Positions 33,070 through 44,719 of a stretch of DNA of 64,000 nt are shown here, piece by piece; positions within the stretch are counted from its first letter, which is position 1; every line of letters starts with the position of its first letter. The stretch covers positions 682,001 to 746,000 of the forward strand of contig NC_089440.1 of assembly GCF_026210795.1 (NCBI RefSeq), given 5' to 3'. Below the pieces are notes generated by a model. That model was not told where the DNA came from. It saw only the letters and a program-made list of their open reading frames with translations, and ran no database searches. Position numbers and translations under genes: made by a program. This DNA comes from Rhizophagus irregularis. Taxonomy: Eukaryota > Glomeromycota > Glomeromycetes > Glomerales > Glomeraceae.

Positions 33070-35124
33070 TTTGCAGAACGGCCATTCACCGAAATACCAA
33101 AAAAATTACCGACTAGTTATAGACTTATAGTAACTGAATTGATATTAATACTGACCCTCGTTTATGTTTCGTACTGCATATTGGCCCTTAAATAAATTCA
33201 GTTAGCTGCGCTATTGCGTCTTAATTTCAAATTATTTTAAGTAAAATTTACTGCTTTTAAAAAAAATTTATAGGCATATTTAAGCTTTTTTACTTTCATA
33301 TTACAATAATTATTCAGTAAACAATATCCAATTTTTTTAATAGTTTCAATATTGTAAAAAAAATAAAATAAAAATTGGTACTGGTTTCACATGATAAATG
33401 ATTATTACTTACTCGGTGAAAACCTTTTTTCGTTTTTAGTGATTAGTAAAAAATAAAAGATAATTTCAAAAAACCTTTAATGAAAGGTAAAAGTGTCGGC
33501 AAATAAACTATCGGCAAAATTGTGATTCGTTGAAATAATTTCGGGAGGATGTGATGCTGGTGAAATAGCAAGTCGGCAAAGTGAAGTCAGCAAATCTTAA
33601 GTAGGTAGATTGACAATCGAGTTTGTGAATTGATCAAAATAATTTATAGATCTTTTCTCTTTTTGAAATCATCTACTGATAGTAGATCACTTATTACCTC
33701 TCTATCAGCTATGTATTTGTTACTATCTGTCTACATCGAAGTCACGTGCTAGTAACAGAAATATGTGTTATGTTTCGTAAAATAAAGTGAAACAAAGTAT
33801 ATATGTAAATTTAAAACTTATATATATAATTTTAGTGTATATTTATTCAAAATAAACAATATCTTAAAATAAATGGAACAATACAAATAAATAAATGCTA
33901 ATACATAATAAATTTCATAAATCCTAACGAAATAAAATATTGCTGCCTCTACCGGCGATCTGCAATATTACCGATAAACTAAAGTTTAATTTAGTTACTA
34001 AACTAAACTATGACTAAAATAAACCTCTCTCTAAGTCCTTTTTTCCTCACCGTTCGCCCGTTCTATATATGTAGTTCGTAATTTCGGTATAAATTATACC
34101 ATGTATAAGTTAAACTTCGTATAAATTACACTGAGTGTAAATTAAACTAAGTATAAGTCACGAAAAGTATAAGCTACACCGTTACACTGCTGATCACTGA
34201 AATCTTATGCCAATTTCTTGAACTTTCGATGTGGCGCAAATTCGCGTAACATATTGCTAGTGAATACGGATTATATTTATCATACTTATGGTATCGAACG
34301 AATTGTTTTTGAAAACCTTCATCACTGAGAAGTTTTTTTTTTAATAAATGTGATAACCAAAAAAATAATTCTTTTATTGTCATGATTAATATCAATGTAA
34401 TTATACTTTTTTCCTTTAATTGCAATTACATTATTTGAACTAATGGCATAATTATATATCAGATATAAAGTAATTAGTAATTCAAACTAAATAAGATTAT
34501 TTGACAAATTTTAATTTTAACAAGTATTTTAATTGACATTTATTTGAATTTTTCAAAAAAAAAAAAAATATGGTAAACTGTAATTATCTTTTATGTTACA
34601 CAAAAATAAATTTTTTAATTCTAATAAAAAGAGGATCGACTTAACAAACGATCGTTAACTATAATAAGCCGCGTTAATTCTTTTTTTCCGTAAAGAATTT
34701 ATAATACTGTATTTGAAATAGATAGAAAACTAGAAAACTGAAACCTATTATTTAATTAAAATTGTTAGTAATCATTATTTATATATGTTCAATATTTAAA
34801 AACAAATATGAAATAAAGTAAATAATTTAAAAATTAAAATGTATAAGAAACCATTAAAAATATATGTAAGTATAAAATATTTTATCACCTTGTTTTTTTT
34901 TATAAATATTAATTGGGAAAATTAGGTAAAAGATTTAAATTTATATTAACTGGTAAACTGACAACATTTTATTAAGGTCGGTCGATTTCTTTGTCAATGT
35001 ACAGTACAAAAGGGATTACCCTCGCTCGGAGTTCTGTAATAATTACTAAAAGCAGGTGCAAAATATTGATATCTAGGTTCAATGTCATCATTTGAGATCA
35101 TTTGCCACTATAACTCATTTAGAT
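33070..35124. other. Intergenic with duplicated fragments and short tandem repeat
   Basis: 34260-34540 is a diverged copy of 29690-29930 and 23530-23760. At 34078-34170 degenerate 16-18 base units (GTATAAATTACACT, GTATAAGTTAAACT and variants) are repeated about six times. 33490-33600 has GTCGGCAAA-type units. The minus-strand open frame 34174-34425 overlaps the duplicated block and is not conserved there, so it is not called. Confidence 0.6.
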
Positions 35125-35486
35125 AAGTGTTATGGCAAGCGGTAGTGGTCAAAAGTGCGTAGCAAAACATAGCGTGTACACGCTACAAAACATAGCGTAT
35201 ACACGTTATCTTTTACGGCGGGTTACCCCTGTTCTGTTGGATTAACCTGTCAATTTCAGGGGTAACCCGCCATAAAAAACAGCGTGTATACGCTACATAA
35301 TTTAACGTGTATACGCTTTATATTATAACGGTTTATTAATTTATTTTGGACCAAATTTTAAAATTTTCAAGGGATTGAATACCCGCCGCTTCACATATCA
35401 GGTACCCGCCGCTTCACATAGTGGGTAAACGCTATTTCACATATCGGGTACCCGCCATTTAATTTTTTTTTAAAAAAATTTTTTTT

Positions 35487-36620
35487 TTTCTTCTTTTTTT
35501 TATAAACAAATTTTGTAGAGAATTTTTATTTTTAATATAGGCAAAGGCTTTGTTTGATAGAATTTCATTGGGAATTTTTTTAATAAGAAGATTTTTTTTG
35601 ATAAAAAATTTCGTTAGAAAATTTTTTTCATTGATAGGGACATTTCTGAGTTTTTTTTTTGATGGATAATTTCGTTAAAAACTTTTATTTGATAGAAATT
35701 TCATTGGAGAATTTTTTTTAATAAGATTTTTTTTTTTTTGACGTATACTTAATTTGTTGGAGCAATTTTTTTTAACAGGAGAGATTTTTTTGATAGAGAA
35801 TTATTTGAGATTTTTTTTTTTTTTGTAGAAAATTATTTGAAGAATTTTTTTAATAGAGAAGATTTTTTTTTTGATAGATAATTTCGTTAGAAAATTTTTT
35901 AACAAGTGAAATTTTTTTTGATAGAGAATTTTGTTACGAATTTTTTTTTAATTGAAGGAGTTTTCCTTAATAAAGAATTTCTTTTGGGAATTTTTTTAAT
36001 AGGTGTAAGTATTTTTTGACGGAGAATTTTATTAGAGAATTTTTTTTTAATAGGGGGATTGTTTTTGATAGAGAATTTCATTAAAGAATTTTCTTAAATA
36101 GATTTCGCTGAGAATATTTTTTTTTTGATAGAAATTTCATCATAGAATTTTTTTTTGATAGATAATTTCGTTAGTGTAAATTTTTTTAACAGGGAGATTT
36201 TTTTTGATAGAGAATTTCGGTAAAGATTTTTTTTTTTAATAGGAGAGGAGTTTTTTTTTTGGTATAGAAATTCTTTTGAGAATTTTTTTTAATAGGTGGT
36301 AAGAATCTTTGAATTTTTCTTTAATCGGGATATTTTTTTTGATTGAGAATTCATTAGAGAATTGTTTGTTGAAAAATTTTTTTATTTTTTTGATGGAGAA
36401 TTTTGTTTAGAAATCTTAATAGAAAATTTTATTGAAAATAGTTTTTTTTTAATAAGTGTATCGAGAATTTTGGCTTGAAAATTTTTTTTAATAAAGAATG
36501 TCATTAGAGATCTTTTTTTTTATAAAAAATTGATTGAAAATTTATTGGAAAATTTTTTATTAAATTTACAATTTTAATAAATTTTTACTTCTCTTCATCT
36601 TCCCATCACTTCCTTTCATC
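35487..36620 (+). repeat. T-rich core of element copy 2
   Basis: It begins TTTTTTTATAAACAAATTTTG then TAGAGAATTTTTATTTT, like copy 1 at 10507, and follows it nearly base for base, with small length changes in T-runs, to the CTTCTCTTCATCTTCCCATC edge. Confidence 0.9.
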
Positions 36621-37014
36621 TCCCATCGCTCCTTTTCGTCTCCCATCACTCCTCTTCGTCTACCATCACTCCTTTTCATCTCTCATTATGTCCTATTTCT
36701 CCTTTTTGTTTCCTATCACTTCTCATTACTCTTTTTTACTCCCTTTCATCTTCTATTACTTTCCATTACTCCTCTGTTATTTCATTTTTTTATTAGCATC
36801 TTTCTCCTTGATCATTGTAATTTACTTATCTTTTTTATTTATTGTTATTGTTAATTTTATTTGTACACTTCAATAAAAATAAATATGGTGATTTTTTTCT
36901 TTAAAATCGTAAATGTGTGACTTAAATTTTAATATTTGTCAAATAAAATTTCATTAAATAAATAATTATCATTATTGATGTTTATCAAAAGTTAATATGC
37001 TAACTGCCAGTTCT

Positions 37015-37165
37015 TATAACGGGTACCAGCCGTTTCTTATAACAGGTACCCGCCGTTTCTTATAGCGGATACCTGCCGTTTCTTATAACGGGTACCCGCC
37101 GTTTCTTATAGCGGGTACCCGCCGTTCCTTATAACAGGTACCCGCCGTTTCTTATAACGGGTACC
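37015..37165 (-). repeat. 23-bp GGTACC tandem repeat in copy 2, about seven units
   Basis: Reverse-complement form of the array at 9965-10127: CGGGTACCCGCCGTTTCTTA units. Units differ slightly between the two copies, so the arrays have evolved after separation. Confidence 0.88.
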
Positions 37166-37369
37166 CGTCATAACATATAACGTATATAACGCTATGAAAT
37201 ATAGCGTATTAAACGCTATTTTTTGCAACAGGTTACCCCTGAAACAGACAGAACAGGGGTAACCCGCCGTGACATATAACGTATACGCGCTACAAAACAT
37301 AGCGTATACACGCTATGTTTTGCTACGCACTTTTGACCATGGCGGCTTTCCATAAGTGTCGCCGGTATT

Positions 37370-37780
37370 TACGCCACTCTCTTGTATTCGGGTATGCAAC
37401 AGTTATCAGTTATTACGCCCTTTTTTTTTACTTCGCCAAATAAGATGCGTGTGTAACATTTATTAACCTTAAAACGTTAAAATAGTTTGGTTTAAAAATC
37501 ATGCCGATCAAGCAGCAATTCACGGAAAATAATGGTATAAACAGAAAACTTTCGAATGATTGTATATTTTAGAGAAAAATTTTATCCGCTACGTAACATT
37601 GGCGCGATCACGGATTTTTGATTGGATAAGTTTTTCGATTTGTTTTAAAATTTAAAATAATTACTTTTTTTATAAAAATAAAAATGAAAATGAATTAACT
37701 AAGTAAAATGCAAATAAATCTAACTTTTTATAGTAATCATAAAATTTTATTTAGGGGATGGAATGAATGGAATACAATGA
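37370..37780. other. AT-rich spacer, nothing recognised
   Basis: No open frame, repeat or site that I can support. Confidence 0.5.
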
Positions 37781-37784
37781 TCAT

Positions 37785-38345
37785 CAAGTATCAAAAGAAA
37801 TAAATTAAAATCAAAAATCGCAAAGTCTAGAAATAAATCAAAAAAATAAAATCAAAATGCCAAATACAAAATACGATATCATGAAATCCGAGTACAATAA
37901 ATAAAACGAAATCAAAAAAAGATCTTCGAATATAATGAAATGAGACCAAAAGAATTAAGTGCAAAAGTCATAAAGCAAAAGCATAAGAAAATTGAAAATT
38001 CCATCCAAAATATAAAATCCAAAAATACGATAAAATGAAATTCAAAAAACTAAAACGAAATCAGATGAGGACATAAATTCCAAGTATAAAAAAAATGAAA
38101 TCGAAAAAATCTAGTCCAAGTATAAATAAAGTACAATGAAAACGAAATTTACAAATTTAATAAACGTATAATAAACAAAACTGTAAAAATTCCAAACGAA
38201 ACGAAAAGGCCCAAGTGAATGAAAACAAGAAAAGAAGCTACAAAGCCCAATATAAAAAAAAAATAACACAAAGCCAAGTATAATAAATTTTCAAACAAAA
38301 ATAAAAAAGTGAAACCCGTCCAAAAGTAAAGCCTAAAAAAAGGAA
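37785..38345 (+). repeat. A-rich degenerate minisatellite (AAATCCAAGTATAATAAAACGAAATC type)
   Basis: About twenty degenerate units of 20-30 bases share AAATCMAAAA, AAGTATAA or ACAATGAAAA and CGAAATC. It is confined between the transposon copy and the first HMG gene. Purine-rich on the plus strand and non-coding. Confidence 0.65.
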
Positions 38346-38443
38346 AAAAAAGATTAGTTAGTAAAGAAAATAAATTCCTAGATAATTGAAACCATAAAAC
38401 TTACTAGAGCTTTAAACCATAATCACGTGTAGTAATGGGCATT

Positions 38444-38803
38444 TTAATGCTCATATGCGTCCTCATGTATATATTCTCGGAACATTTTATCGAACATTTT
38501 ATCCATTTTATCAACATCAATATTATTCTTAACTCGAATTCGATAACAATGCTTATCGAAAATAAAAGGAAAGTTACTAATGTCGTTATTCGAAAGGTAC
38601 GTGTTTGCAATTTCAATATTACTCTTTAAAAACATTTCTTTTTCAAAAAAACAAATAAATGAGTTTTTTAACCCATCTGGTATATAAGACCATAGCCTTG
38701 CGGCCATGGCCACTTTCTCTCTTGATGAGAGATTAGGAAATTCTGCGTCCAGAATTTTTTTGTAAAATTTATAATAGAAAAGTGTGAAACTATTGTTGCT
38801 CAT
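38444..38803 (-). CDS. HMG-box (MATA_HMG-like) protein
   Basis: This 119-residue single-exon gene encodes an HMG-box DNA-binding protein. The box covers about residues 3-70: NSFTLFYYKFYKKILDAEFP, then SSREKVAMAARLWSYIPDGL and KNSFICFFEKEM. The pattern of aromatic residues, the LSSREK helix start and the AARLW core match the fungal MATA_HMG subfamily, which is expanded in Rhizophagus (family knowledge). The remaining 50 residues (NTYLSNNDISNFPFIFDKH onwards) are not a known domain. TATAAAG lies about 70 bases upstream on the minus strand. It is head-to-head with the second HMG gene at 41125. Role, mating-related or otherwise, cannot be read from sequence. Confidence 0.8.
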   Translation of the reverse strand: MSNNSFTLFYYKFYKKILDAEFPNLSSREKVAMAARLWSYIPDGLKNSFICFFEKEMFLKSNIEIANTYLSNNDISNFPFIFDKHCYRIRVKNNIDVDKMDKMFDKMFREYIHEDAYEH

Positions 38804-38959
38804 ATTTTTTACGAGATAAAAATAAAAACGATGTAATTGAGTTTTGAGAATTGAGCTCTGACGCTTCTACTTTATACATTTTTTTCATAAAAATTTGGAG
38901 AAAATTCGCCGAGAGATGAAAGAACACCTAAAAATAAAAGTTACTGCGTTTCACAATAC

Positions 38960-40430
38960 GTAAGCAAAATTTTTAAATAAAGAAAAGATGGTATCAGTGT
39001 TTAATAATGAAAGAACACTTGATTAACAAGTTTCTTTCACGCGGGTAAATAATAACCGATTTATTAAATGATTCTATTTCCATGTTGAATAGTAGTTAAT
39101 TTTAAATTAATTGCTTAATAATGATAAAATATTAATTACTATAAATACGTTATGAAATATATATGCCAAATATATGGCGATTTAATTGGGACGATAAAAA
39201 ATTTCTGCGTAAAATTTAAAAATAAATGTTATACAGTATTTATTAATTACTAATAATATTTCATTTTTTTAAAAGAAATTTTTTTAATTAGTCACGAATA
39301 GTACAAAACACTTTCTGTAGCTCCTTCATAACCTTAAAAAGTAAATTATTCTTTTAATGTCAAATTATCCAATTATAATACTTCATTTACAATTCAAATC
39401 AAATGACTCATTTCATGACTCAGTTTTTGTGAAGTTTTATTATTATAATGATTATTTATGGAAAACAAAACCACATGGCTCCGTCAGAGAACTCTTGGAA
39501 AATTTGAATGAATGCAATTGGTTACTAGATTATTTATCAAAGTAATCGAAGACAATGAAATAAAATTAGAATTAACTTATTTGAATGAATGATATCATGA
39601 TAGTCTTTGTCCGCATTTACGATATATTCCGTATTTAAAAAATATACTATACATAATTGTTATACGTTTTTATATTTTTATATTTTTGTATAACAATATC
39701 ATTAAGTTTGATAAAATGAAGTTTAATTTTAACAATACATTCAGTTCAGTGCCTAGAAAACTATACCGTATACGATTGTTATTTTTTGTATAATTAGTAA
39801 ATTTAGAAAAAATTAAAAATATTTTCGAATCGGACTTAATGTAATGGTGATACATGGGCACGGTTTACATTTTTTCATGAGACAAAAAGGGTTTTTCATG
39901 TAATTTTAATGTTTATATAAAGAAATATTTATTTGATTCAAATTCAAAAAAAACTTCATTGTTATGTAAATCAGGGTGACACGATCAATTGACAAAGAAA
40001 TAATGGTGATCATGCATGCATCTAAAATAGGAAATAAAAGATCGTTTGCATGAAAATGAACTGCGCTGGAGCTTCTTGTATTGAAATTTTCCTTATGCAG
40101 TTCCCTAGCCACACTTTACCCGAACACCAGCCACAGATTATTTTTTTTTTCGATCTAATCTTCTTATATATATACGATGGCAAACTTTTCAATTACAGAG
40201 TCACATCGCAAACCAAATAATAATAATAATAAATAAATAAATAAATATAAAAGTACAAACTGAATAGTAAATAAATAATAATAGAGTAAAATAAGAAATA
40301 TTTGTTAATTAAATGAATGAAAATATTTCACTTGTAAAAAAAAATTCTTACATACATTACTTAAAGGAGATATAATTCCAGCGTTTCCTTATTATCTTAT
40401 CTTGTTTATCATTTACGTACGTCGGCAAAT
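38960..40430. other. Intergenic between the two HMG-box genes
   Basis: A plus-strand open frame of 62 codons (39357-39545, MSNYPIIILHLQFKSNDSFH onwards, ending CNWLLDYLSK) has gene-like complexity but no recognised relative; it could be a gene fragment. Another at 40112-39906 (minus) is unsupported. (AATA)n-type repeats lie near 40220-40250. Confidence 0.4.
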
Positions 40431-40439
40431 GATGTTATT

Positions 40440-41124
40440 TAATAATATGAAATCATTTCATGTGTAAACGTGCATAAGATGAAAGAACCAATCTTTTCTC
40501 TGTTCTTTTTAAATATAATTAAATTTCACTTTATATTTCACTTTTTTTTAAAAAAATATATAAATAGAAAAAAATTTCATAAAGGTTTTTTTTAATCACA
40601 AAGAAAATAGAGTAATTAAAATTCCGCCTCAAAAAGACAAATAAGTCCAACCATTTCATATATAAACATGCATACAAATAATCTAATCGGACTTCTGGAG
40701 TTTTTCTGAAAGAATTTATGGTAATAAATGTGTTTCAATAAAAATAACAAAAGTATATTAAAGGAAAATAATAAAAAAATTCTCGATGCGTCTCAAAGAA
40801 GAAGAAAGGATCCTTCATTTCTCAATGTGTTTCGGATGAAAGAATTATTTAGTTTCGCTCTCTGTTCTTTTGAAAGTATATAATTAAATTTCACATGATA
40901 TTTCACTTAAAAAAAAAAATTATAAAAGTGGAAAATGTCGCTTAAAGTGCTTGCAAATTCACAAGATATTGCGACGGATTTTTTAAAAGAAGTAAGATAA
41001 TTTCTACTAATTTTAGTATTATTAGCCTTTGTAATTTTCAAATTATCTATAATTTTCTTTAGGATATTTTTTTTTAAAAAAAAAAAAATAACAAAAATTA
41101 AAAGTAATTGTCTTTCTGTTTAAA
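40440..41124 (+). promoter_or_regulatory. Tandemly duplicated upstream region of the second HMG gene
   Basis: CTCTGTTCTTTT, TATAATTAAATTTCAC and TATTTCACTT occur in the same order at 40498-40545 and again at 40858-40908. Behind the first copy, 40619-40660 (AAAATTCCGCCTCAAAAAGA onwards) is a diverged copy of the HMG gene start (AAAATGCCGCGTAAAAAGTC at 41121), with the ATG changed to ATT. So a promoter plus gene start was duplicated and one copy died. A short frame at 40937 (MSLKVLANSQDIATDFLKE) runs into a donor GTAAGA and could be an untranslated first exon. Confidence 0.6.
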
Positions 41125-41541
41125 ATGCCGCGTAAAAAGTCGAATAAGCCCAAGTCCATTAGAAATGTGTCTTTTAGGAAACAAAATGCCTTTATCCTCT
41201 TTTCAGGGCATTATTATGTTATGCGGCGTAAAAAAGAAAAAATTAGGCGTTCAAAAGCTGTTAAATTAGCAGCTGCTGAATGGAAATACAAGATGTCGAA
41301 CGAGCAAAAAATGGGTTGGTTCCAGTTATACAATGAAAGAAAGTTAATGGATAAAATTGGAAATGATGGTATTTTGCTTAATTCAAAAAATTTCGAATTA
41401 ATCGCATCAACCTTTAATTCACCATTCATTATTAAACCACATTCTTTAATGGCTGGAGCGGTAGAAACGGACGATGACAAATGTTCCAAATTATTTAATG
41501 AAATTATAAATACGGAAATGCTTGCTAATTGGTATTGTTGA
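41125..41541 (+). CDS. HMG-box protein
   Basis: This 138-residue single-exon gene starts with a basic leader (MPRKKSNKPKSIRNVSFRK, a probable nuclear localisation signal) and an HMG box at about 18-75: KQNAFILFSGHYYVMRRKKE, then RRSKAVKLAAAEWKYKMSNE and QKMGWFQLYNER. N-A-F-I-L-F at the first helix and AAAEWK in the second are typical HMG-box landmarks. The remaining C-terminal 60 residues have no known domain. It differs much from the HMG gene at 38444, so they are members of one expanded family rather than a recent pair. The start is set by the ATG just after TTCTGTTTAAA. Expected to act in the nucleus; targets unknown. Confidence 0.82.
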   Translation: MPRKKSNKPKSIRNVSFRKQNAFILFSGHYYVMRRKKEKIRRSKAVKLAAAEWKYKMSNEQKMGWFQLYNERKLMDKIGNDGILLNSKNFELIASTFNSPFIIKPHSLMAGAVETDDDKCSKLFNEIINTEMLANWYC

Positions 41542-41559
41542 GATTATGGTAAATTATGA

Positions 41560-43070
41560 TTTAAACAAATATTAAGTCATAATTAAGTAAGTTATATGCA
41601 GCGTTTATGAAATATTAAGATTTTGAAACCTATGAGAAAAATAAGAAATTTAATCTTAAATTCAGACTTTATAATTGTCCGAAGACATTCTATAGTTATG
41701 TACTAGACGATTTGATAGTTACCATGTAATATTCCTTCCTTCCGTCATCCTATTAACCTCTTTTTTTTTGATTAATATATACCTCCTTCTTTCTGTAACA
41801 ATGATTTTGTAACTGCTTCTTTTATTTAGTGCTACATATTGTTAACAGTTAAGCTATTTGTTTATGTTGTAATAAAAAAAGATACTTTTATTTCATTATT
41901 AACGTATATATTATAATTATACTGATTAAGTATATTAGGATAAGGAAATATCATGAAATATTGTATTGTAATTTAATAAATAAATGAATTGTTTAAAATG
42001 ATCCGTGATTAAACAAATTTAGTAGGGTCTAACTGTTTCCAAATAAATTTTAATCACTTCGTCATTATTTATAAGTCTCGGGAAATGGCAATTTTTTTTA
42101 TATAAAGCAGTCTTGATAGACTAGTACCAAATAAAAAGAGTGGGATTAAATTACTGGTCATATATATGAATAACACGTAATTAGGCAAGATCTTTGAGTG
42201 GCATGTATAATAATAATACAGTTGTTGAATGGGAGTGTAACTCAGCCACCCCTACGAAGTAAACGATATTTTAACCCATTAATAACTGTAATTTATATTT
42301 AAAAGGTAGTTTCTCTGAACAAATTACTGTAATTAATTAAAAAATTTGTAAATGTTTACATGGCTCTACAATACCTGAAAGACACCAAATTTTATTGAAA
42401 ATTGCTGTGAAAATTTATATAAAAAGAATAATTTAATAAGAATAAAGCTGGTACGTGTTGTTATCTGAAATCAGATGTGAAATTTGCGATATCAATAATA
42501 ACAAATGCCAATACCACGTAAGCTGTAATCAAGAAGTACGCCATAAAAACTTTTTTATAAGGTGTCGGTGTATATAATTAATAAACAAGCAAAATTTGTT
42601 CTTAACTTTTGCTTTGCTTTTACTGAGATCTTTTTTTTTTTGCGTTATATTAAACAACACGCACCCTTTATTAGTATTTTCGTAATAAATTGCTTATGTC
42701 TTAGGTTTTGAATAATTCTAAATGTATATCAGTCTAAAGATGAAGCCGAACTTTTGCTCGCTTTCTCAATGTACGTCTTTGTTGCAAAAATTAAAATATC
42801 ATCAATCCACGTTTGAATCATCAAGTCTTGATTTTTTTATCAATTTCTAAATTTTGAACTTTCATCCAAACATGCAATTATAATCTATACATTACGGTTT
42901 ACAACTACGGGTCTTAACTTTACTTTTAATTAATATGATAATGCTTAAAAAATTAAACATATTGTTTGTTTATTATAATAATGTGGGATAATGTCTTGAA
43001 TTATTGTAGCAAAAAAAATAAATCAATTTACGGAAAATATTTAACAAATATTATCAAAAATTACGATTTA
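41560..43070. other. Intergenic, nothing recognised
   Basis: AT-rich, several short runs of T. No element ends, tRNA-like cloverleaf or open frame of note. Confidence 0.5.
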
Positions 43071-43079
43071 AAAATAACT

Positions 43080-44608
43080 TTAAGGGCTCTCCTCATTATT
43101 CAAATTTCGTTTTGATACAACTTGAAAGACTTCATAATCATCTACAATTATACTTCCTATCGGAATGTCAATATCAGGATATGAATTAAAACAATTATTA
43201 AAATACCAAATGGTACCATCATTATGACAAAAAAAATCGCCACCAAATATTGGTCCATGAGTTAAATAGCAACCTATAGAACATGTTCCATTACTATAAC
43301 CTACTTTTCCAGTTTTTATATTCTTCCTATCCGTAAATGAAAACATAAAGCTATCAGTTGTGGTTATATAACTATTGCTCGAACTCCAATTAAATGGATT
43401 ATATCCTCCAATAATTTGCTCTGATCCTTCAACTTTTATTATAACTATAGTGGATCCTTTATAATCACATTTTTTATGAAATGCTTTAGGTGTTTTACCA
43501 TCTCTACTAGCGCGATAAATCAAATTAAAATAATAAGGATTATCTCTTAAATTATGATAATGATAATGTGAATCAGTTCCCTTTTCTTTAATCCAATTAG
43601 AAAAAATAGTAAAATGTCGAGGTTTAATTATAAGTGTATCATATTTTGGATTTCTAGGGGGTTGTATATCCATATTTAATTTCTTACTTGTTGGTTTGTG
43701 AAATATAAGTATGTTATTAATTAAATCTTCAGGTAATAATGCTTTAAAAGGATATACCTTTGAATGAAGATCATCAGAAGATATATGATAAAACCTAATT
43801 AAAGGGATGAAATTTTGAAAAGTATTTTTTATAATTGTAATTTCTTCTTTATTCCATTTCAGAACATCTTGTTGAATAGAAGGATGTTGAGCCAAACACC
43901 ATTTTATCAAGTTATCCCATATTTCAATTTCATCCAATAATAGATCATCTCGTTTTAAAAGTAATTCCAATAAAGGAGCTCTTAATTTAAATAAATTATC
44001 AGAATTAAATATTATCTCTGGATTTTCACAAATTGTTGTAAGAAAAAAATCCCATAAACCAGAGAAAGTATCACATTGATTAATTTGATAAACAATTTCA
44101 AGAATTTCAATTGGATTTTGTTTTAAAAAGTCATATTGATAATTAATCAAATATTCTTGAATACAAGGAATTAATGTTTGGACACTAAGTTCATCTACTG
44201 CAATCAAAAGATCTAATAATTCTGGCCCTTGTAAATCCGTTAAATCAATTTTTCCACAATAAATGAATCTAATAATTTTTTTTTTTAAAAAAAAAAAGTA
44301 TAATCAAGTATTTATTTGTATACAAAAGAAAATAATTTTTTATTTATTCATTACCTTAAAATGATTTTAAATATTTGAGGAGAAATGTTGGACTTTTTAA
44401 GAATAAAATTTCCATCTTTTTTATCGGCCCATTCGTTAGAAAATGCTGCATGAAAATACTTAGACCTAATGCATAATATAAGTGAATGTGCACGAATTTC
44501 TTCTACATTTTCACCTTCACCAGTATATATAATAACATCACATCCATTATCAATTTTAAGTAATTTTTCATAATCGCTGGTAAGTTCTTGAGAATATTCA
44601 AAAGACAT
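43080..44608 (-). CDS. BTB-BACK-TLDc protein, copy A
   Basis: Two exons: 44608-44355 (254 nt) and 44268-43080, joined in phase 2 (KIILR/FIYCGK), giving 480 residues. BTB domain about 1-120 (NGCDVIIYTGE, AHSLILCIRSKYFHAAFSNE). BACK-like helices about 130-240 (LLLDEIEIWDNLIKWCLAQH, FIPLIRFYHISSDDL). TLDc domain about 275-470 (LIYRASRDGKTPKAFHKKCD, EQIIGGYNPFNW, SFMFSFTDRKNIKTGKVGYS, GPIFGGDFFCHNDG). BTB-BACK proteins are typically Cullin-3 substrate adaptors; TLDc is linked to oxidative-stress protection and V-ATPase binding. The combination is expanded in Rhizophagus. Sister to copy B by gene structure and sequence. A TTTATAGAATTTCATTG box lies about 95 bases upstream. Confidence 0.88.
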
Positions 44609-44689
44609 TTTTCTTATAAAAAAAATATTTTTTGGATTTAAACGAAAAAAAAAATGAAAAAAAAAATAGCCACATGTTACATAAAATTC

Positions 44690-44718
44690 ATTATGTCAAT
44701 GAAATTCTATAAACGGAA
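44690..44718 (-). promoter_or_regulatory. Shared TATA-type motif of the BTB-TLDc genes
   Basis: Minus-strand TTTATAGAATTTCATTG. Matching sites stand before copy B (about 47637-47658), copy C (about 52058-52080, ATAGAAATCCATTTATG) and copy D (about 59760-59782). The distance to ATG varies from about 95 to 255 bases. Confidence 0.5.
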
Positions 44719-44719
44719 A

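Larger units (their letters stand above)
35131..37353 (-). mobile_element. 2.22 kb inverted-repeat element, copy 2 (arms inverted relative to copy 1)
   Basis: The left end TATGGCAAGCGGTAGTGGTC is the reverse complement of copy 1's right end, and the right end GGCGGCTTTCCAT is the reverse complement of copy 1's left end. AAGTGT lies directly outside both ends (35125-35130 and 37354-37359), a different flank from copy 1, so the two are separate insertions. Arms, hairpins and 23-bp arrays are all in inverted order relative to copy 1, but the T-rich core (35487-36620) is in the same orientation as in copy 1. The GGAGTGATG array appears as CCATCACTCC at about 36600-36690. Non-coding; the open frames at 35899-36081 and 36688-36876 are low-complexity. 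Confidence 0.87.

Noticed and set aside
34174-34425. 83-codon minus-strand open frame
   Set aside because: The homologous duplicated blocks at 23.6 and 29.8 kb do not keep the frame open.
9788-37353. Idea that the two 2.2 kb elements are ends of one 27 kb composite transposon
   Set aside because: Each copy has its own distinct 6-bp flanking duplication (TTTATC, AAGTGT), which indicates two independent insertions.
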